Shown: piece by piece, positions 15,323 through 19,417 of the stretch | Numbering within the stretch: position 1 is the stretch's first letter | Layout: each line of letters begins with the position of its first letter | Virus record (IMG/VR): IMGVR_UViG_3300021492_000071 | Location: 1 to 22,159 of that record | Length of the DNA: 22,159 nucleotides | Origin: a virus | Reading direction: 5' to 3' (one strand) | Notes under the pieces: model-generated | What the model was told of the DNA's origin: nothing | The model's database searches: none | Seen by the model: the letters and a program-made list of their open reading frames with translations, nothing else | Translations under genes and position numbers: made by a program

Positions 15323-15597
15323 TATTTCAAAAATATTTTCTGGTTTTTGCGTTTGGTTTCGTGCTTTTCCACCAATCGTTTGTGATTTTTTAGCATATCT
15401 TTGTAGTTTCTGAAATCTTTGGCGTACAAGACGCTCTTTTCAGTAAAATTATCGTGAAAGTTCGCGAGAGAAAATTTGACAACATTGGTGTGCCCGATAT
15501 TTTGTCTTGAATCAAATACGGAAGTTATGATTATTACATAGTTTGTCTTGAATGTTTTTGGGAACAAAATGTCTTGAAAATAGAGGTCTTTGCTCAT
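15319..15597 (-). CDS. Minus-strand cassette gene 3, unknown
   Basis: 92 residues, not recognised. Begins MSKDLYFQDILFPKTFK, followed by strand-like NYVIIITSVFD and VVKFSLANFHD, and ends in a basic helix (NYKDMLKNHKRLVEKHETKRKNQK). The start overlaps the upstream stop by ATGA (15597-15594), which decides between this ATG and one five codons upstream. It shares with gene 2 of the cassette an ITS-FD segment (TSVFDSRQN against TSIFDVHLK), which may hint at a common origin but is too short to rely on. Confidence 0.65.
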   Translation of the reverse strand: MSKDLYFQDILFPKTFKTNYVIIITSVFDSRQNIGHTNVVKFSLANFHDNFTEKSVLYAKDFRNYKDMLKNHKRLVEKHETKRKNQKIFLKY

Positions 15598-15935
15598 AAT
15601 ACAGAATACCAATCTTTTTTGATGTTGGAAGTTTCTCCAATAAAAGCAAGAGGTCTGCAGTCAATTAGTCTGGCATTTTTGAATGCTATTCTAACAAACC
15701 AATACCCTAAAGAGCCGCTGGAACTTGCTTTGTTGAAATCTGGGTCGTTGCTTGCAGCGATTATAACGGTGTAATAATCCTCAGGCAGGTCGTAATCGAA
15801 ATCCAAAATCATTTTGGCTTTTGTTCCAAAACACTTAAGATGGACATCAAATATGCTGGTTATAAGATTGACTTCTCTATTGGCGTTGCTGATTTGAAGA
15901 AGCATTGTACTCAAAACATCTGGTTTCAAAGCCAT
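15594..15935 (-). CDS. Minus-strand cassette gene 2, unknown
   Basis: 113 residues, not recognised. Mixed alpha/beta: a helix PDVLSTMLLQISN, strands VNLITSIFDVHLKCFG and AKMILDFDYDLPEDYYTVIIAAS, a Ser/Gly loop, then strand GYWFVRIAFKNARLI and a C-terminal segment ending KKDWYSVL. It overlaps gene 1 by 10 nt and gene 3 by 4 nt, so the three are one polycistronic unit. No membrane helix, no recognised catalytic motif. The soluble acidic character and cassette context suggest a regulator or an anti-host factor, but nothing in the sequence proves it. Confidence 0.65.
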   Translation of the reverse strand: MALKPDVLSTMLLQISNANREVNLITSIFDVHLKCFGTKAKMILDFDYDLPEDYYTVIIAASNDPDFNKASSSGSLGYWFVRIAFKNARLIDCRPLAFIGETSNIKKDWYSVL

Positions 15936-16342
15936 TCTTCTCCTTCTTTATTTACAGGGTCTTCAATCATACCCAAAGGCACAACGTAAAACCAACCTCT
16001 AAACTCTTTAGGATTTCTTGGTTCTGTGCGTTCAGGAATTATTATTCTCTTTAGTGAAGTGAACTTAGACAAAAGCCAATACAATCTGTCTAAAGTTTTA
16101 CCCAAATGCTTTTTTACGTTGCCTGTATTTGTTGTCAGTCCTATCTGATTTTGAAGATCCTGTAAAAATCTGTCTTTAGCAGAGGCTTTTATGCGAATAT
16201 CGTATATTTTTACTTCAGATACGTGAGGCACAACATCTCCTGTTCTGTATTTTCCCTCTTCTTTGTATCGTTTGGAATTTATCCATTTTACAAATTGCTT
16301 GTGCTGGGATTTTGGACCCTCTGTTAAAAAAATCAAATGCAT
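15926..16342 (-). CDS. Minus-strand cassette gene 1, paralogue of 9831-10217
   Basis: 138 residues. The N-terminus MHLIFLTEGP, W-I-S motif near residue 20, strand VSEVKIYDIRI, helical middle and C-terminus PLGMIEDPVNKEGEEWL match, in order, those of the plus-strand protein at 9831-10217. The middle is more basic here (KASAKDRFLQDLQNQIG, VKKHLGKTLDRLYWLLSKF) and has a strand pair around RGWFYVV. The ATG at 16342 matches the MHLI start of the paralogue and lies about 20 nt from a minus-strand TATA element; a TTG five codons upstream is rejected. Function unknown. Confidence 0.7.
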   Translation of the reverse strand: MHLIFLTEGPKSQHKQFVKWINSKRYKEEGKYRTGDVVPHVSEVKIYDIRIKASAKDRFLQDLQNQIGLTTNTGNVKKHLGKTLDRLYWLLSKFTSLKRIIIPERTEPRNPKEFRGWFYVVPLGMIEDPVNKEGEEWL

Positions 16343-16356
16343 AAATGTATACAACA

Positions 16357-16365
16357 ATATATATA
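16357..16365 (-). promoter_or_regulatory. TATA element of the minus-strand cassette
   Basis: An alternating A/T run read as TATATATAT on the minus strand, about 20 nt before the ATG at 16342. It forms the left half of a divergent promoter region (16343-16409). Confidence 0.55.
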
Positions 16366-16378
16366 ACTAAAAACAGAA

Positions 16379-16386
16379 AAAAATAT
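16379..16386 (+). promoter_or_regulatory. TATA element of the HhH/Transposase_20 gene
   Basis: AAAATATA centred about 27 nt before the ATG at 16410. A purine run (GGGAAAGGA) between them could be a short-leader ribosome binding site instead. Confidence 0.5.
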
Positions 16387-16409
16387 AAGGGAAAGGAACA
16401 TATATTTAT

Positions 16410-17285
16410 ATGCAACCGAAAGTAAATGTTGAGATGGCAACGATAATAGCGAATGTGTACTACGGACATCAGTCGGCTAGAATAGCCAACTTTAACAGAA
16501 TTAGAGACCTTATCCGAAAGAGGCACGAAGACATTCCGTTGAACATTCCAGAAGAGAAAAAAGAGGACAAAGCCTACATTAACAGGTACATAGACAGAAA
16601 CCTTGAACCTTTGCTGAAAGAAATAGTCAAGAAATACGGCAATTTGGGCGACGAAGAGCGATACTTCATTGAAGAGTTTACAAAGATTGCCAGCGAAACC
16701 AAAACACTTGAAAGGCGATGCCTCAAACTAATGGACAACTTTTTATCTCACGAGCCAATATGGAACTGGCTGAAGCGGATAAAAGGGATTTCGAAAGTCT
16801 TGGCGATAAACCTGATCAGAAACTTTGGCTACTGCGAAGGTGCCAACAGCCCTTCCAGTATATGGAAATACGCAGGTCTTGATGTGGTGGATGGAAAAGC
16901 GAGAGTGAGAAAACACGGGCAGAAACTGGAATACAGACCAAGAGCCAAAGTTGTTGCTTGGCTTGTGGGAGACAGTTTCCTGAAACAGAGAACGCCTTAT
17001 TACAGAGAAATTTACGACAAAGAAAAGCAGAGACTTGAGGCTCTGGAGTTTAAGCCGGGAGAACTGCACGAAAAATATCCTAACAATTACAAAGTGACGG
17101 ACACCAAATTGACGCCTCTGCACATACACAGGAGAGCTATGAGAAAAATGGTGAAAAGGTTTCTAATTCACTATTTGACTGTTGCGAGGAAAATGAAAGG
17201 ATTGCCAATTAGAGCTCCTTATGTGGAGGAAAAACTTGGACATACTCATATAGACAATCCGCCGCTTACAGACGGATTGTTCTAA
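16410..17285 (+). CDS. HhH/Transposase_20 domain protein lacking the RuvC-like half of IS110 transposases
   Basis: 291 residues. Residues about 118-200 match the C-terminal domain of IS110/IS116/IS902 transposases: the helix-hairpin-helix LKRIKGISKVLAINLIRNFG (121-140), IWKYAGLDV (151-159), RVRKHGQ and RAKVVAWLVGDSF, then YYREIYDKEKQRL. The N-terminal DEDD (RuvC-like) catalytic domain is missing; instead there are about 110 helical residues (IIANVYYGHQSARIANFNRIRDLI). The serine-glycine pair usual after the YAGL segment is replaced by D161-G162, so the catalytic serine seems absent. Basic C-terminus HIHRRAMRKMVKRFLIHYL. Most likely a DNA-binding protein derived from, or sharing ancestry with, IS110 transposases, used by the virus. 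It has its own promoter, a terminator, and lies next to a repeat array. Confidence 0.7.
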   Translation: MQPKVNVEMATIIANVYYGHQSARIANFNRIRDLIRKRHEDIPLNIPEEKKEDKAYINRYIDRNLEPLLKEIVKKYGNLGDEERYFIEEFTKIASETKTLERRCLKLMDNFLSHEPIWNWLKRIKGISKVLAINLIRNFGYCEGANSPSSIWKYAGLDVVDGKARVRKHGQKLEYRPRAKVVAWLVGDSFLKQRTPYYREIYDKEKQRLEALEFKPGELHEKYPNNYKVTDTKLTPLHIHRRAMRKMVKRFLIHYLTVARKMKGLPIRAPYVEEKLGHTHIDNPPLTDGLF

Positions 17286-17310
17286 TTTTTTTCTTTTTTT
17301 TCTTTTTTTT
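17286..17310 (+). terminator. T-tract terminator
   Basis: Three runs of 7-8 T separated by single C, starting directly after the stop of the HhH protein gene. No stem-loop. It is the first part of the 330-bp gene-free stretch 17286-17615. Confidence 0.7.
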
Positions 17311-17316
17311 ATTATA

Positions 17317-17609
17317 AGCGAGCCTTTTATTTATAGCAAAACCATTAAGTTCAAGCGGATAGAACAGAAAAAAATAAAAAACATGTATAACAAAGAGCCA
17401 TCAATTTTCAGAATATCCATTAGAGGAGAGCGAGCCATAAAATAGCAGAAGCACCAAATGGAACGAGCGAGCCATAAAATAGTAGAGAACCACCATAGAT
17501 AAGCGAGCCACTATATTACAGGAACCCATAACAAAATAGCGAGCCGCTTCAAGATAGAAACCCTTTTAGTCATAGCGAGTCAAACCTGATATAAATATCA
17601 TTAGTAACT
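17317..17609. repeat. Degenerate tandem array, eight 36-38 bp units with core AGCGAGCC
   Basis: Unit starts at 17317, 17354, 17392, 17429, 17466, 17502, 17538 and 17574. The core AGCGAGCC is exact in units 1, 4, 5, 6 and 7, and changed in unit 2 (AGCGGATA), unit 3 (AAAGAGCC) and unit 8 (AGCGAGTC). Units 4 and 5 share 17 bp (core plus ATAAAATAG). A weaker second block, AGAA-CC-like, recurs about 17-26 nt into most units. Periods of 36-38 bp are not all multiples of three and no open frame spans the array, so it is non-coding. It ends in the TATA element of the next gene. Possible operator/enhancer array, iteron-type origin, partition or packaging site. Confidence 0.8.
17588..17597 (+). promoter_or_regulatory. 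TATA promoter of the tail gene cluster
   Basis: GATATAAATA centred about 24 nt before the ATG at 17616. It lies inside the last unit of the repeat array, 14 nt after its core. Confidence 0.75.
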
Positions 17610-17615
17610 AATATT

Positions 17616-17849
17616 ATGAAGACAAAGGATTTGGAAGACAACAGGAGATGGGTGTTAAACAATTCGCAGGAGCCAATTACAGTATATGATTACGCCAGAA
17701 AAAGAGACATCACTCTTTTGCCGGGACAAACCGCAGTAATCACAAAAGCTCCGGAAACGAAACAAACCAAGAAAAAACAGGAAAAGTCTAAAGACAGCAC
17801 TGAAGACAAAGTAGATTTGAAAGTTGATATAAATACTTCCGCGGAATAA
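17616..17849 (+). CDS. Small protein, unknown, first gene of the tail cluster
   Basis: 77 residues. Residues 1-45 (RRWVLNNSQEPITVYDYARKRDITLLPGQTAVITK) look like a small beta barrel or sandwich; the rest is a disordered K/E/T-rich tail (TKQTKKKQEKSKDSTEDKVD). Proteins of this shape are common near tail genes in head-tailed viruses but I cannot name the family. The last codons also contain the TATA element of the next gene. Confidence 0.6.
   Translation: MKTKDLEDNRRWVLNNSQEPITVYDYARKRDITLLPGQTAVITKAPETKQTKKKQEKSKDSTEDKVDLKVDINTSAE
17826..17835 (+). promoter_or_regulatory. TATA promoter of the putative major tail protein
   Basis: GATATAAATA centred 26 nt before the ATG at 17857, located in the coding end of the previous gene. 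The 17 nt at 17823-17839 are identical to 8847-8863. Confidence 0.75.
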
Positions 17850-17856
17850 TAATTCT

Positions 17857-18435
17857 ATGGTGGATGCTTGGACAGAATGGGGATTACTGGCTATCTGTCC
17901 GAAAGGAGGCAGTTTTATAGAGTACAACGGCAGTATAGATAGAGATTCTTTAGAGATTACTCAAGGCACTAAGGATTTTGATATAATACACTTATTGAAT
18001 GGTGGCTGTTTGGAAAAACCAACTCCTGAAGGAGAATATGTAATATCTTTTGACATTTACTTTATAGATTTAGATACCACAGACAATTCAGGAATATTAC
18101 AATTGTTCCACACAACGAAAGACAATTGGGACACCACAGGACCTTTATCAGTCACTAACAGCAGAAACAGAGACCAATTTAAAGTGGTTGTTTTGTTTAC
18201 AGAAGACACTACTGTTACTTCCGCTAGCAGTGCAATAACCAACAAAGCTGCATGCAGGTTTATACTAACAAATGCCAGATTTGTTGAAGCAACTCCGGTT
18301 TCTTTTGGAGACGGAATTCTTAAAGTAACATGTAAATTCAAAGCTGCACCGTACACGAAAGCAGGTGCAGGAAACTTTACAGTAGAATCGGCAACAAGTT
18401 CGGACTCTTTAGATGCAGTTCCAGACTTTAGTTAA
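17857..18435 (+). CDS. Putative major tail (tube) protein
   Basis: 192 residues, beta-rich, no Cys-rich or membrane parts. Strands such as EYVISFDIYFIDLD, FKVVVLFTEDTTV, ACRFILTNARFVEATPVSF and ILKVTCKFKAAPYT fit the tail-tube fold, in which a beta sandwich with a long loop forms hexameric rings. Position is the main support: it precedes the chaperone-like pair and the tape measure gene, has the strongest-looking promoter of the tail cluster, and is followed by a T-rich terminator, as expected for an abundant structural protein. Family assignment rests on synteny and fold pattern, not on a diagnostic motif. Confidence 0.68.
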   Translation: MVDAWTEWGLLAICPKGGSFIEYNGSIDRDSLEITQGTKDFDIIHLLNGGCLEKPTPEGEYVISFDIYFIDLDTTDNSGILQLFHTTKDNWDTTGPLSVTNSRNRDQFKVVVLFTEDTTVTSASSAITNKAACRFILTNARFVEATPVSFGDGILKVTCKFKAAPYTKAGAGNFTVESATSSDSLDAVPDFS

Positions 18436-18453
18436 TTTTTGTTTGTTTTTTTT
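18436..18453 (+). terminator. T-rich partial terminator after the tail-tube gene
   Basis: Runs of 5, 3 and 8 T with only two G, between the stop of the tail-tube gene and the next ATG. Would attenuate transcription so that downstream genes are made at lower level. Confidence 0.5.
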
Positions 18454-18705
18454 ATGGACAGATCTACAAAAGAAGCACTCTTTAAGGTTCTTAAAGAAAA
18501 TCCAAAAGCTTTATACATCGGTTCTCCTACTGTAAAAGAGCAGTTTCAGCAGGTGGCACTTGAGAAATTCAACAACAACTACGGAGCATTTTTGGATTTC
18601 TTGTTTTATTTCTGGCTTTACAACAAAGACAAAATGAACTTTCAATTGGCTGAAAAAATAAGAGATTTGGAAGACAGAGTCAAAAGGCTTGAGGAAATGA
18701 GTTAA
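18454..18705 (+). CDS. Small helical protein with C-terminal coiled coil
   Basis: 83 residues, not recognised. N-terminal helix (STKEALFKVLKENPKALYI), an aromatic patch (AFLDFLFYFWLYNKD) and a C-terminal heptad pattern (LAEKIRDLEDRVKRLEEM) suited to oligomerisation. The ATG directly follows the T-run; a TTG at 18439 inside the T-run is rejected. Between tail tube and chaperone genes, so a tail-assembly role is likely. The aromatic patch is short for a membrane helix. Confidence 0.65.
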   Translation: MDRSTKEALFKVLKENPKALYIGSPTVKEQFQQVALEKFNNNYGAFLDFLFYFWLYNKDKMNFQLAEKIRDLEDRVKRLEEMS

Positions 18706-18714
18706 TATATATAG
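18702..18714 (+). promoter_or_regulatory. TATA element with downstream Shine-Dalgarno
   Basis: TTAATATATATAG is centred about 33 nt before the ATG at 18741; GAAGG lies just before that ATG. This suggests a short leader rather than a leaderless start. A T-run (18715-18721) follows and may instead mark attenuation. Confidence 0.45.
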
Positions 18715-18740
18715 TTTTTTTGTTAATATAATATTGAAGG

Positions 18741-19202
18741 ATGGATATTGAAAAATTAAAGTCTCACTTGGGGAAGGCAAGAGAATACAAAATAGGCAAG
18801 GATACTTTTTATTTTAAGCCATTGACTGTCGAGTATCTGCCGGAGATGTTCTCAATTATCAACAAATTGTCTATTAATACCGAAGCACCTTTGAGCAATT
18901 TAGACAAAGAATCCATCAGCACGCTCACTAATTTGGTAAGAATAATGATTAAAAAATCCTATCCAAATATGGAAAGAGATTATATAGAGAAGCTGACGAA
19001 AGAAGGCGTGTCTGAAGAAGAAGCCAAAAGAGAAGCCCAAAATACAATAGACGAATTCATATTCGCTAATTTCTTTCCTTTAGTTACGGCATTGTTTGAG
19101 GTCAACGATTTGGGAGCACCTAAACTGGAAACAAGCAAAATGAGCAGTTTGAGGGCTCACATGGAGCAGTTGAAAAAGGCAAAAGAAGCCAAAAATGCCT
19201 GA
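18741..19202 (+). CDS. Tail assembly chaperone-like protein (G-type)
   Basis: 153 residues, mostly helical. Opens GKAREYKIGKDTFYFKPLTVEYLPEMFSIINKL, the pattern of tail-assembly chaperones (a small strand pair on substrate-like FKPL then helices), followed by acidic helices (NTIDEFIFANFFPLVTALFEVND) and a Lys-rich end. It is placed between the tail-tube and tape-measure genes and overlaps the next gene by 8 nt in another frame, the layout known from lambda G/GT. It would coat the tape measure protein during tube polymerisation. Confidence 0.68.
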   Translation: MDIEKLKSHLGKAREYKIGKDTFYFKPLTVEYLPEMFSIINKLSINTEAPLSNLDKESISTLTNLVRIMIKKSYPNMERDYIEKLTKEGVSEEEAKREAQNTIDEFIFANFFPLVTALFEVNDLGAPKLETSKMSSLRAHMEQLKKAKEAKNA

Positions 19203-19410
19203 AACCAAGAAATCTGTAAACGAAATAATAACGAGAGCTTTTGCTAAAAAACCAAGATCTGATTTTCTAATACAGGCTCATCACGCCTTTATGATTAATT
19301 ACGGCTGGATACCTTTGGAAGAATTTAAAAATTTACCCATACCTACGTTTTTGAACTTGTCCGAACAATTAAAGAAAATGGCGGACGAAATAAATAGAAA
19401 ATCAAGGTGA
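19195..19410 (+). CDS. Tail assembly chaperone-like protein (T-type)
   Basis: 71 residues: SVNEIITRAFAKKPRSDFLIQAHHAFMINYGWIPLEEFKNLPI then a helix LSEQLKKMADEINRK. This short fragment resembles the T part of lambda-type G-T chaperone pairs. Own ATG at 19195, overlapping the upstream gene by 8 nt, so it may be made by coupled reinitiation or as a +1/-2 frameshift product; its frame is open upstream only back to 19174. The next gene's Shine-Dalgarno overlaps its stop codon. Confidence 0.62.
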   Translation: MPETKKSVNEIITRAFAKKPRSDFLIQAHHAFMINYGWIPLEEFKNLPIPTFLNLSEQLKKMADEINRKSR

Positions 19411-19411
19411 T
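19405..19411 (+). promoter_or_regulatory. Shine-Dalgarno site of the tape measure gene
   Basis: AGGTGAT, 6 nt before the ATG at 19418, containing the TGA stop of the previous gene. Same arrangement as at the capsid gene. Confidence 0.65.
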
Positions 19412-19417
19412 AGGATT

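Noticed and set aside
17317-17609. CRISPR array, because of the 36-37 bp periodicity
   Set aside because: Only an 8-bp core and a loose second block are conserved, units are degenerate, and there are no repeat-spacer units of 23-37 bp identical repeats or cas genes.
16410-17615. Complete IS110-family insertion sequence with bridge RNA
   Set aside because: The DEDD domain is absent, the catalytic serine seems replaced, and no insertion boundary or disrupted gene is visible.
18439-18453. TTG start at 18439 giving an MFVFF extension
   Set aside because: The extension is translated T-tract; the ATG at 18454 is better.
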